Below are positions 8,611 through 15,880 of a DNA stretch of 35,051 bases, piece by piece. Each line of letters begins with the position of its first letter. Positions within the stretch are counted from its first letter, which is position 1. The notes below the pieces were generated by a model. The model was not told the origin of the DNA. It made no database searches and saw nothing but the letters and a program-made list of their open reading frames with translations. The position numbers were made by a program, and so were the translations under genes. Source of the DNA: Candidatus Kaiserbacteria bacterium CG10_big_fil_rev_8_21_14_0_10_59_10 (GTDB lineage Bacteria > Patescibacteriota > Minisyncoccia > Phycocordibacterales > UBA2100); contig PFBM01000012.1 in NCBI GenBank assembly GCA_002773285.1, positions 33,852-68,902 on the forward strand, written 5' to 3'.

Positions 8611-10316
8611 TACGACGTGTTTTGTACCCTCCACGCATTGAACCAGCGCTGGATGACGGACTCGTTGTTTACGTTGCACCAGCCGACGTTGGGGTCCGGC
8701 GAATCGCCCCACGCCTTGAGCGTGTCTTCGACGAGTACCGCGGCGGCGTTGTTCACGTCCTCTTGCTGCTTGATGGCGGCATTCGCCTCGGCCGCCGTGT
8801 GCAGCTGGCCTGTCGCCACCATGGTGTCGAGCCGCTCAAGGGCGGCGCGCTGCGCCGTCTGCGACGTGGTATTCGTCACGCTCGCGATGAGCTCGTCTAT
8901 GAGCGCGAGCGCGCGCTCGGATGCGTCCAGGTCGCGCGCGGTGGATGTCGCGATGGGCGCGATCTGCGAGTTTATGACGCGCTGCGACTCGACCGTCGAG
9001 GTGGCGATCTCGAGCTTGACGGGCGGGCTTGGCGGAGCGCAGTTGGTGGGCTCGCCGGTTTGCGGATCCGCGGGCCCGGTGCAGACCGACTGCTTCGCGT
9101 ATGATTCAACGGCCGGGATAATAAGCTCCCAGCAGCGCCGCTCGGCCTCGCGCAGACGCTCGATCGCGGTCGTGAGGATTTGCGCCGTTCCCGCCTTTGC
9201 CTGGCGGAACGCCGACTCGATCTGCCGAGAGTTGCGCAGTATCTCTATCGCGGCATTCACGGCGCCTTCGCGTATGCCCGCGGAGGCCTCGGCCGTCATG
9301 CGGTCGATGTATGAAGGGAGGCCCGATTGCGCGCGCGCGAGGCCGGAGAGGCCGCGCGTATCTGTCAGCAGCTGCGTCGTCAGCCCGCCCCACAGCGCGC
9401 TTACTATCTGGTCTATCTCACTCGCGTTCTCGAGCTGCCGGAACCCGGAGCCGAGCATCTGCTGGAACGAGTGTGCTACGACGAAGCCCGGCGTGAGAAT
9501 TTGCTCCTCAAGCGGGTTGAGCGGGTCGGTGGTGCGGCCGTAGTAGCCGCTCCCCCACAGCCACTGCTCGCGTATGTTCTGCTCGTCGGCGGCTATGGCG
9601 CCCGATATCTGCTCTTGAAGCAAAAGGTAGGCGCCGTAGGGATTGTTCTGCGGCTCCCGCAGCGCAGCGAGCGTGTCCCAGTAGCTTCCGCTCTCCGTGG
9701 GCGCCGTGCAAGAGAACACGGAGTTCGGCTGGTTGCGCTGCTGCAAGTACGACCGTACGACCGTCGTCCGGACCGTATTCTTGAATGCGCCGCACATGGG
9801 GGCGACGTTCGCGTCATCGACCGCGACGAGCACTATCCTGTCGGCCCGTGCGCGAAGCTCGTCTGCCTGATTTTTTACGTACTGCGCTTGTCCGCCGCGC
9901 CCGGTGTCCATCGCGCGGAGGGAGGCGGCAAGCAGGTCGGCGGTTGCGCCCTGGCGTATTTTCGAGACGACGCCGTCCAGCACGCACTCCTTGTAGACGA
10001 GGTAGCCCGTGTTCAAGGTCACCGCGGCGTCGTTGACGGGCACATAGATGCCGCCGACCGCGGAGAGCGAGCCGATGTTCGCGTACTTTGACGCATGGCA
10101 GCCGAATATGCCGTCACGCAGCAATCCGCCCTGCGCGGCGGGCGGGGTGCCGGTGTTGCCGTTTTCGTCGGCTTGAGCCTGCGAGTCGGAGGCCTCCTGC
10201 GCACGGACTATCGGTGGAGCGCCGAGCAGAGTGATGGCACCCGACAGGAAAAGCCCGCCGACAAGGAGCGCGGAGAGAGCTATCGCTGCGATTTTACCGT
10301 GTTGCCTTGCGTACAT
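8610..10316 (-). CDS. Large secreted/anchored hypothetical protein of the secretion cluster
   Basis: About 568 residues from the ATG at 10316 (MYARQHGKIAAIALSALLVG), a signal peptide or anchor ending near VRAQ. The mature protein is mostly helical and polar, with seven or so scattered cysteines (FGCHASKYANIG, YKECVLDG, PMCGAFKN, SVFSCTAP) that could form disulfides outside the membrane. Repeated Ala/Glu/Arg helices (about 300-500) suggest elongated bundles. Position directly before the VirB6-like gene resembles that of VirB5/TrbJ pilus-tip or stalk proteins, but no sequence motif proves this. The start lies 23 nt inside the upstream gene and lacks a clear Shine-Dalgarno, so the exact start is uncertain. 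Residue numbers in the signal region follow the chosen start. Confidence 0.75.
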   Translation of the reverse strand: MYARQHGKIAAIALSALLVGGLFLSGAITLLGAPPIVRAQEASDSQAQADENGNTGTPPAAQGGLLRDGIFGCHASKYANIGSLSAVGGIYVPVNDAAVTLNTGYLVYKECVLDGVVSKIRQGATADLLAASLRAMDTGRGGQAQYVKNQADELRARADRIVLVAVDDANVAPMCGAFKNTVRTTVVRSYLQQRNQPNSVFSCTAPTESGSYWDTLAALREPQNNPYGAYLLLQEQISGAIAADEQNIREQWLWGSGYYGRTTDPLNPLEEQILTPGFVVAHSFQQMLGSGFRQLENASEIDQIVSALWGGLTTQLLTDTRGLSGLARAQSGLPSYIDRMTAEASAGIREGAVNAAIEILRNSRQIESAFRQAKAGTAQILTTAIERLREAERRCWELIIPAVESYAKQSVCTGPADPQTGEPTNCAPPSPPVKLEIATSTVESQRVINSQIAPIATSTARDLDASERALALIDELIASVTNTTSQTAQRAALERLDTMVATGQLHTAAEANAAIKQQEDVNNAAAVLVEDTLKAWGDSPDPNVGWCNVNNESVIQRWFNAWRVQNTS

Positions 10317-11169
10317 AATAGGCGCTGAGCGCGCTGAAAGCGGAAAGCAATTCCCGCTCATTTTCATTATACGTTCTTAATAGCGCGAGTGTGGTCATCG
10401 GGTCGTCCGAATAGCGGATAAGTTTCTCGAGCGTGACGGCGTATGCGCCGAGCGCATTTGCTGCGTCGAGATGGAGTTGGGCGGCGTCGGCCGGCACCGT
10501 GACGGCAAGCAGCGCCTCTTCCGCGGCGCGATAGCGGGCCGCCGCCGCTCTGAGCTCCTCAAGCCGCGCGCGGTCGCCCGTTTCCAAAAAGCGCGCGAAC
10601 GTGAAGAATTCCGGTTCCGTGTCCGTAATGAGTACGGGAAGCGCTTCACGCATGTCCGCGCGATACGAAAGCACGCGCGAAAGCGAGACGTCGCTCGTCA
10701 GCGTCAGCTCGTCCGCCGTGTGCGGTATGAAATCCGCCGATACGCGCAGGCTCTCGGCGAGTACATCCGCAAGGCGCTGCCCGCTCTCCGGCGAATAGGC
10801 GTTGTATTCCTTCAGTGTGAGGTAGCCGCCTATCAGCTGCGTTGCGATACGGTCCGCCAGGTCGGAGAGGGCCTCGTCCCCAGCCTCCTCCCCGCCGAAG
10901 TCGGTGGTCGTCGCTCGAAAGCCGAGGCGCAGCAGCTCTTCCTGCCAATCGGGAATGCCGTCACCGTTTGCGTCCAACACGCCCCACGCGGCGGTGGTGC
11001 TGCGGTAGTCCGCAAAGCGCGGCAGCTCGTGCGGCGGTGCAAACGCCTCGACGGGCGGCCGCTTTGCCATGCCGCCCGCCTGCCACCCGAGGGCCACGAG
11101 AAGCGCCGCTGCCGAGAGCGCCGCAGTGATAGAGATGGCGGACACGCCGCGAGTGAAGCGCGCTTTCAC
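10294..11169 (-). CDS. Anchored protein with an EF-hand/dockerin-like calcium loop
   Basis: A 291-residue protein with a basic N-terminus and one hydrophobic segment (about 9-30). Residues 66-81 read DANGDGIPDWQEELLR, a DxNxDGxxD calcium-binding loop of the dockerin/thrombospondin type-3 kind. The remainder is helical and Ala/Leu/Glu-rich without cysteines. It overlaps the next gene by 23 nt and follows the previous gene by 29 nt, so it belongs to the same transcript. A calcium-stabilised extracytoplasmic scaffold role is plausible but inferred. No named family is recognised. Confidence 0.78.
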   Translation of the reverse strand: MKARFTRGVSAISITAALSAAALLVALGWQAGGMAKRPPVEAFAPPHELPRFADYRSTTAAWGVLDANGDGIPDWQEELLRLGFRATTTDFGGEEAGDEALSDLADRIATQLIGGYLTLKEYNAYSPESGQRLADVLAESLRVSADFIPHTADELTLTSDVSLSRVLSYRADMREALPVLITDTEPEFFTFARFLETGDRARLEELRAAAARYRAAEEALLAVTVPADAAQLHLDAANALGAYAVTLEKLIRYSDDPMTTLALLRTYNENERELLSAFSALSAYYVRKATR

Positions 11170-11198
11170 GACAATAAGTATACCAGCCGTATAGCGGC

Positions 11199-12176
11199 TT
11201 AAAATCCGACACTCGCGTTGAATGTGAACACGCTGCCCGGGTCGGAGGCGGTGAAGGTCACGCCTGCCGCTGCGAGGTATGTGGCGATGGCGATAAATCG
11301 GCCGGTGAAGACGTCTGCTGCGGCATTATACGCAAGTATCGCTTCATACATCGCCTCGTCATCCGTGCCCGCCTGCGCCACGGCGACGAGGCGCGCTCCC
11401 ATATCCTGGTAGCTTTTTGCGAGCGCGGCGTGCATCGGCGCGACGCTTGCCGGCACCGTATCGAGCTCGCCGATGGCCTCGAGTTCGCGGCCGAGCGAGA
11501 CATAATTGTTGCCGACCTGCGCGACGGCCGCGGATTTTGCCGCGCTCCCGCGGTCTTCCATGTGGTCTTTCAAGAGGATGCTCATGTTCGGATGCAGGTC
11601 GTCAAATCCGGCGATGTAGGAGCCCACCAGGTTACCGTATTCGAACAGCGCCTGCTGCTCGGGCGAGCGCTGCGGCGCGTGTTCGGTCACCGAAAGAAAT
11701 CCCTGCGGAATGAACGCGTACGATCCCGCGCCGCCATCGTCCCCCGCGCTCCCCGTTGCGCCGTTTTGTACGGTGAGCTGGCCGAGCAGCTGGAAAAGCG
11801 ATGAAAACTTCTCTTCTGTGTCGTCGGAAAAGCCGTCGGCGGAAGGCGACGAAGGTAAGATGGGCAAAAATGCGTACTCTTCCTCGCGCCGCCGCTGCTC
11901 TTCCAATAGGAGTGCGGCGTATTCGCTGCGGCTGAGGCCGCTTCCCGGGTCGTATTGTCCCTGGAAGAGCGATGGGCCGCCCGCGCCGCCCCATGCGACA
12001 CGCTCTCCGCCGCCGGCAGGCAGCGCGGAGCGCTGCGCGACCACGACGGCGCCGGCGAGAATGAGCAGGGTTGCGCCGCCGATGCCCGCCATGTAGGGGT
12101 GGTCCCGGAACCATTGCAGCGCGCGCGAGGCGTTAACCGCCTCCTCTGCGGGCTGCGGGTCTTCGAGGATGTCCAT
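11199..12176 (-). CDS. Membrane-anchored hypothetical protein, first gene of the secretion operon
   Basis: About 325 residues from the ATG at 12176 (MDILEDPQPAEEAVNASRAL). A cytoplasmic head of about 35 residues precedes one membrane span (about 36-54, GIGGATLLILAGAVVVAQ), then a large polar, mostly helical exterior domain. Longer in-frame starts run through the divergent promoter region and are unlikely. It is the promoter-proximal gene of the minus-strand cluster, and a TATA-like AT stretch just before the ATG could be its -10. Function is unknown; the context suggests an inner-membrane component. Confidence 0.75.
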   Translation of the reverse strand: MDILEDPQPAEEAVNASRALQWFRDHPYMAGIGGATLLILAGAVVVAQRSALPAGGGERVAWGGAGGPSLFQGQYDPGSGLSRSEYAALLLEEQRRREEEYAFLPILPSSPSADGFSDDTEEKFSSLFQLLGQLTVQNGATGSAGDDGGAGSYAFIPQGFLSVTEHAPQRSPEQQALFEYGNLVGSYIAGFDDLHPNMSILLKDHMEDRGSAAKSAAVAQVGNNYVSLGRELEAIGELDTVPASVAPMHAALAKSYQDMGARLVAVAQAGTDDEAMYEAILAYNAAADVFTGRFIAIATYLAAAGVTFTASDPGSVFTFNASVGF

Positions 12177-12254
12177 GGTTATAGCGTATAGTGAACGGCG
12201 CATTGCGCATAGCGCGCCTATCCACACGCGCCGCGTATAGACCGGGTGCGGGTG

Positions 12255-12260
12255 TACAAT
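12255..12260 (+). promoter_or_regulatory. -10 box TACAAT for the small secreted protein
   Basis: TACAAT lies 6 nt before the ATG at 12267, so the expected transcript would start at or next to the start codon (leaderless). No convincing -35 element is seen at 16-18 bp. Confidence 0.45.
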
Positions 12261-12266
12261 AGATGT

Positions 12267-12614
12267 ATGCTCGCCGCTCTTCAAAGAAGCGTTGCCGCCT
12301 TGGTCGTGTTGGCGATGCTGCTCGGATTTCTCTCGCTCATCGTGCCGCGCGTCGCGCACGCGTTCCCCTTCGGCGGCCAGATAGGAACAGTGCGCCCGTG
12401 CTTCAACAATGCCATTTACGCGATGCTCGGACCGCCGCGCGGCGGGCCTTTTATATGGACACCCGCTACGAAGACGTACCAATTCGGACCACCGCGCCGC
12501 TCAGGCCAGTGGCTCCTCGGGCTCGCAAACAGCCCGTACTACTGCATTGTAAGCCGAACACCGCTTATCGTGTGGCCGGGAACGAACATTCAAATGATGG
12601 GCAGTTCAAGGTAG
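12267..12614 (+). CDS. Small secreted two-cysteine protein
   Basis: A 115-residue protein with a strong signal peptide (LQRSVAALVVLAMLLGFLSL, cleavage after AHA near residue 33). The mature part of about 80 residues begins FPFGGQIGTVRPCFNNAIYA and contains two cysteines (near 45 and 93) and many Gly/Pro/aromatic residues, which suggests a compact disulfide-linked surface protein or minor pilin-like factor. It is transcribed divergently from the secretion operon and convergently towards rsmA. Its TAG stop is the first unit of a heptad array. The family is not identified, though small secreted proteins of this look recur beside CPR secretion genes. Confidence 0.72.
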   Translation: MLAALQRSVAALVVLAMLLGFLSLIVPRVAHAFPFGGQIGTVRPCFNNAIYAMLGPPRGGPFIWTPATKTYQFGPPRRSGQWLLGLANSPYYCIVSRTPLIVWPGTNIQMMGSSR

Positions 12615-12692
12615 CTCGTAGCCGGTAGCCGGTAGCAAATACGGTGCAGGAAGCCGTAGTGTATAGAGCTACAAGCTACCGGCTACTGGCTA
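12612..12692. repeat. Heptad arrays G and H between convergent genes
   Basis: Plus-strand TAG at 12612, 12619, 12626 and 12633; minus-strand CTA at 12669, 12676, 12683 and 12690. The first unit of G is the stop codon of the small secreted protein, and the CTA at 12676 is the stop of rsmA. The two arrays are complementary and can fold into a long hairpin between the convergent genes. Confidence 0.88.
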
Positions 12693-13470
12693 CTCTCGCG
12701 AGGCATCGCCACGCTTCCAGCGGCACATCCTCGGCGCGCGCCTTTTCGGGAATGCCGCACGCCTCAAACACCCGAATAATATTGGGTTTCGTAAACCCTA
12801 TATTATTCGGGTGCGAGAGGTTGCTCGCCAACAGTTTTCGTTTTGATGAGAAGCCCGCGTGCACGATGTCGAAGAAACGCGCGTCCGGCACGTCCGCGAA
12901 GAATGCTTTCGAGATGTCGGTAACCGTCAAGATGGCCGAATCCACGTCCGGTGGAGGAGAAAAATTCCCGCGTCCGACCGTCCGCACAAGTCGCGGCGTA
13001 CCATACGCTTTCACCGAAAGAGAAAGGATGGATTCTTTTGCACTGGTCGCAATGCGCCGGGCGACTTCTTTTTGCACGAGAAGCGTCATCGCGCGCGGCT
13101 GCGCCTCCGCGGTCAAAAATCTCCGCAGTATCTCCCCCGTGATGTAGTAGGGAATATTAGCCGCCAGTGTGTATCCCGCGGCGTGCAATCCGCAGCGTGC
13201 GGGGTCGAAATTGCGGATATCGTCTTCTATCAGCGTCAGCCGGCGGGAGGCGATATCGTCGGCGAACACATCTCTCATATACTCGACAAGTGCCGCGTCT
13301 TTTTCGACTGCAACGACGCGCGCCCCGAGCGCAAGGAGCTCGCGCGTCAGGACGCCGCGCCCCGGCCCTATTTCAAGCACGCACTCGCCTTCTCGAAGAG
13401 GGACCGCGCGTGCAATAGCGCGCGCAATGGCGCGGTTCTTTAAAAAATGCTGTCCAAGTCTCTGCCCCAT
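12676..13470 (-). CDS. rsmA: 16S rRNA dimethyladenosine transferase RsmA (KsgA)
   Basis: A 264-residue protein that dimethylates two adjacent adenines at the 3' end of 16S rRNA using S-adenosylmethionine. It starts MGQRLGQHFLKNRAIARAIA, with the QHFL motif of the family, SAM motif I VLEIGPGRGVLT at 31-42, and the catalytic NIPYYITG at 105-112. Length is normal. Residues 220-234 are encoded by a 45-nt AT-rich near-perfect inverted repeat, exactly 15 codons in frame, in the region where family members vary. The last residues and the TAG stop are encoded by heptad repeat units. A TATACAAT sequence upstream (about 13512-13519) could be its -10. Confidence 0.96.
   Translation of the reverse strand: MGQRLGQHFLKNRAIARAIARAVPLREGECVLEIGPGRGVLTRELLALGARVVAVEKDAALVEYMRDVFADDIASRRLTLIEDDIRNFDPARCGLHAAGYTLAANIPYYITGEILRRFLTAEAQPRAMTLLVQKEVARRIATSAKESILSLSVKAYGTPRLVRTVGRGNFSPPPDVDSAILTVTDISKAFFADVPDARFFDIVHAGFSSKRKLLASNLSHPNNIGFTKPNIIRVFEACGIPEKARAEDVPLEAWRCLARVASSR
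12769..12813. repeat. 45-nt in-frame inverted repeat inside rsmA
   Basis: CACCCGAATAATAT (12769-12782), one mismatched T, GGGTTT, a CGT loop, and the complementary arm to 12813: 20 paired bases per arm. It equals exactly codons 220-234 and is AT-rich in its arms compared with the rest of the gene. Confidence 0.92.
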
Positions 13471-13480
13471 ACTTGAGTTT

Positions 13481-13559
13481 CTAGCTGCTAGCTTCTAGCT
13501 GCTGGAGAAGATTGTATATGCATTGTTCTAGAAGCTAGTCACTAGAAGCTAGAAGCTAC
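13481..13559. repeat. Heptad arrays I and J between rsmA and the helicase gene
   Basis: CTA at 13481, 13488 and 13495 and TAG at 13529, 13536, 13543 and 13550, an inverted pair around a spacer of about 24 nt that includes TATACAAT (minus strand), a possible rsmA -10. The helicase stop codon TAG is at the outer edge (13556-13558). Same arrangement as E/F but without a gene between. Confidence 0.88.
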
Positions 13560-15529
13560 CTAATGTCATCCTCATACATATCCAGTATGCCCCGCCTGCG
13601 CGGCGCTGCGCGAGCGGATGCAAATGAAAGAAGACGCGCATCGATGTCTTCGAAGAATTCCGACGGCAGCGCGTACTCGCGTGAGCCGTACTTCAAGCGG
13701 GTCGCCGCATAGGTTAGGTAAAGATGCCGGCGCGCGCGGGTGAGCGCGACGTAAAAGAGCCGCCGCTCTTCCTCCGGGTCGCGCGGCGCGCCTCCGCCGT
13801 CGCCTTCCCGTATCGAGGGGAAAAGCCCCTGTTCGAGCCCGGTGACGAACACCGCGTCGAATTCGAGTCCTTTTGATGCGTGCACCGTCATAAGCGAGAT
13901 GGCGTTCGGTTTCTGTCTCCGCTCGCCCGTGGGGAGCGCGAGCGAATCCTGCTCGCTCATAAGCGCAGCGTCTTCAAGGAGCCGCTCAACCCCCTCCGGC
14001 GCAGGCAGCGCATCGTAGCGGGACGCGAGCGATACGAGCTCGCGCACGTTCGCAAGGCGGTCTTCGTCTTCCGCCTCGTCGCTGTCGCGGAGGGCCTTCT
14101 CCAGCCCGCTCTCAACGATCGCCGCCTGCACCGCCCGCGATGCGCTCCCGCCTTCCACTGTGCGCCGGATGCGCTCAAGCGCGGCGCGGAAATCGGCGGC
14201 TTTTTTCCGCAGCGACGGGGAGAGAGACGCGTCCTCGCCACGGGCCATTTTCTCGAGCGTTGTGTCGCCGATGCCGCGGCGCGCCGCGCGCGCCGCCCGC
14301 GCAAGGTCGCCGCGGCTCGCGGGGTTCAGCGCGAGGCGAAGATACGAAAGCACATCCTTCACTTCGGCGCGATCGAAAAAGCGCACGCCGAGGACGCGGT
14401 ATGGTAGACCTTCCGCGAGGAACGCTTCTTCAAGGGCGCGCGATTGGAAATTCTCTCGAAAAAGCACTGCCACCTCCGAGGCAGGCGTGCCGCTGCCAAG
14501 AAGCTCGCGCGCGGAGTGCGCGACGAACCGCGCTTCGTCGGCTTCCGTCGCGCCCTCGAACACAAGGATCGCCTCGCCGGTGGGATTGTCCGTAAAGAGG
14601 TGCTTTTCGTGCCGGTTGACGTTCTTTGCTATGACGGCGTTCGCGGCCGTAAGTATAGTTTGCGTAGAGCGGTAATTTTGCTCCAAAAACACTACGCGCG
14701 TGCCCGGGAAGTTTTTCTCGAACGAAAGCAGATTATCAATCACGGCCCCCCGCCATCCATAGATGAGCTGGTCGGTATCGCCGACCGCGCATATGTTCAT
14801 GCGCTCCCCGGCAAGAAGGCGCGCGATCTCATACTGCGCGATGTTGGTATCTTGGTACTCGTCTATCGTGATGTGGCTCCAGCGCTGCTGCAGCTTCGCA
14901 CGCACGTCCGCGCGTTCGCGCAGGAGCGCGAGCGCGCGAAGCAGCAAGTCGTCGAAGTCCAGCGCGCCGCCCTCGGCGGCGCGCGCGTCGTACTGCTTCC
15001 ATATGCCTGCGACTTCGCGCTCGAAGTATGACGCGGCGTTCGCCGCAAACTCATCCACCCCCACGCCCTCGCCTTTCTTGTATGAAATGCGCGAGAGTAT
15101 CGCGCGCGGGCTGAAGCGCTCGCCGAGGTTTTTCTCCTTAAGTATTGCTTTCACCGCGCGCAGCTGGTCATCGCGGTCCCAGATGAGAAAGCTGCGCTTC
15201 AGCCCCGCCTCAGCGGCGAATTCGCGCAAGAGCCGCACCGAAAGCGCGTGGAAGGTTAAGACCCACGGCGACCCCGCCGGCGCGCTGCGCGCAGAGTGCG
15301 TCTCCGCAAGAAGCGCCAGCACGCGCTCGCGCATCTCGGAGGCGGCTTTGTTGGTGAAGGTGACGGCAAGGATGCGATGCGGCGCCACGCCGGAGTGGAC
15401 AATGTGCGCTATCCGATGCGTGATGGTCTTCGTTTTGCCGGCACCTGCTCCCGCGACGATAAGAAGAGGGCCGTCTATGTGGAGCGCGGCTTCCCTTTGC
15501 CGCTCATTCAGGTCCGCTATGTGTCGCAT
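13556..15529 (-). CDS. UvrD/PcrA-type superfamily 1 DNA helicase
   Basis: A 657-residue ATP-dependent 3'-5' helicase, complete but slightly shorter than E. coli UvrD. Motifs in order are Q-motif LNERQREAAL at 7-16, Walker A AGAGAGKT (about 26-33), AVTFTNKAA (motif Ia), ITIDEYQDTN (motif II, about 220-229), QLIYGWRGA (motif III), VFLEQNYRS (motif IV), SLMTVHASKGLEFDAVF (motif V) and FYVALTRA (motif VI). It acts in mismatch or nucleotide excision repair and in clearing RecA or stalled forks. An upstream in-frame start exists 9 codons earlier, but MRHIADLN matches the usual N-terminus. The TAG stop is one base off the register of the adjoining heptad array. Confidence 0.95.
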   Translation of the reverse strand: MRHIADLNERQREAALHIDGPLLIVAGAGAGKTKTITHRIAHIVHSGVAPHRILAVTFTNKAASEMRERVLALLAETHSARSAPAGSPWVLTFHALSVRLLREFAAEAGLKRSFLIWDRDDQLRAVKAILKEKNLGERFSPRAILSRISYKKGEGVGVDEFAANAASYFEREVAGIWKQYDARAAEGGALDFDDLLLRALALLRERADVRAKLQQRWSHITIDEYQDTNIAQYEIARLLAGERMNICAVGDTDQLIYGWRGAVIDNLLSFEKNFPGTRVVFLEQNYRSTQTILTAANAVIAKNVNRHEKHLFTDNPTGEAILVFEGATEADEARFVAHSARELLGSGTPASEVAVLFRENFQSRALEEAFLAEGLPYRVLGVRFFDRAEVKDVLSYLRLALNPASRGDLARAARAARRGIGDTTLEKMARGEDASLSPSLRKKAADFRAALERIRRTVEGGSASRAVQAAIVESGLEKALRDSDEAEDEDRLANVRELVSLASRYDALPAPEGVERLLEDAALMSEQDSLALPTGERRQKPNAISLMTVHASKGLEFDAVFVTGLEQGLFPSIREGDGGGAPRDPEEERRLFYVALTRARRHLYLTYAATRLKYGSREYALPSEFFEDIDARLLSFASARAAPRRRGILDMYEDDIR

Positions 15530-15633
15530 CGCAGCACTATAGCACGGTGCGTCCAACGCGCCTTATTTATAGCCATTCTTTGAGTTTTGCCGTATTGACG
15601 GGTTTCTTATCCACCTGCGTAGTAAAAAGGCGA

Positions 15634-15661
15634 TTGACACCCCGACTGATGAGGTTAGAGT
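15634..15661 (+). promoter_or_regulatory. Sigma-70-type promoter of the LysM-M23 gene
   Basis: TTGACA at 15634-15639 and TAGAGT at 15656-15661 are separated by 16 bp. The predicted start near 15668 coincides with the 5' strand of the closing stem of a structured leader (15669), which supports both assignments. Confidence 0.7.
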
Positions 15662-15668
15662 GAAGCAA

Positions 15669-15880
15669 GCGATGGTACCCCGTTTCGCTCCCGAACGGGC
15701 TCGTAGGCGTGTAGACGCGCGGCCCCCTTCAGTATTACAGCAACCATCGCGCTCCGGCGGCCCCACTGTGCGGGTGTGAGAACAAGGCAGTGGCACCTTG
15801 GCTCCGCAAAGGAAGGAACCGGATATCTGGCTTGTTTCCTAACAGACACGGAGGTTTTCCTCCTCTCTCGTTCGCGAGAG
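15669..15880 (+). ncRNA. Structured 5' leader (candidate cis-regulatory RNA) of the LysM-M23 gene
   Basis: An 8-bp stem GCGATGGT (15669-15676) with ACCATCGC (15743-15750) closes a junction containing two hairpins: CCCGTT/AACGGG (15679-15684/15694-15699) and GCGT/ACGC around a GTAG loop (15707-15718). Further hairpins follow: CCACTG/CAGTGG near 15762-15795, GGAGG/CCTCC at 15850-15863, and CTCTCG-TTCG-CGAGAG at 15865-15880. The 5' stem begins at the predicted transcript start. Cell-wall hydrolase genes are common targets of c-di-AMP riboswitches, but I cannot match this leader to that consensus. The second half overlaps the open frame assigned to the downstream gene, whose true start may lie further downstream. 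Confidence 0.5.
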
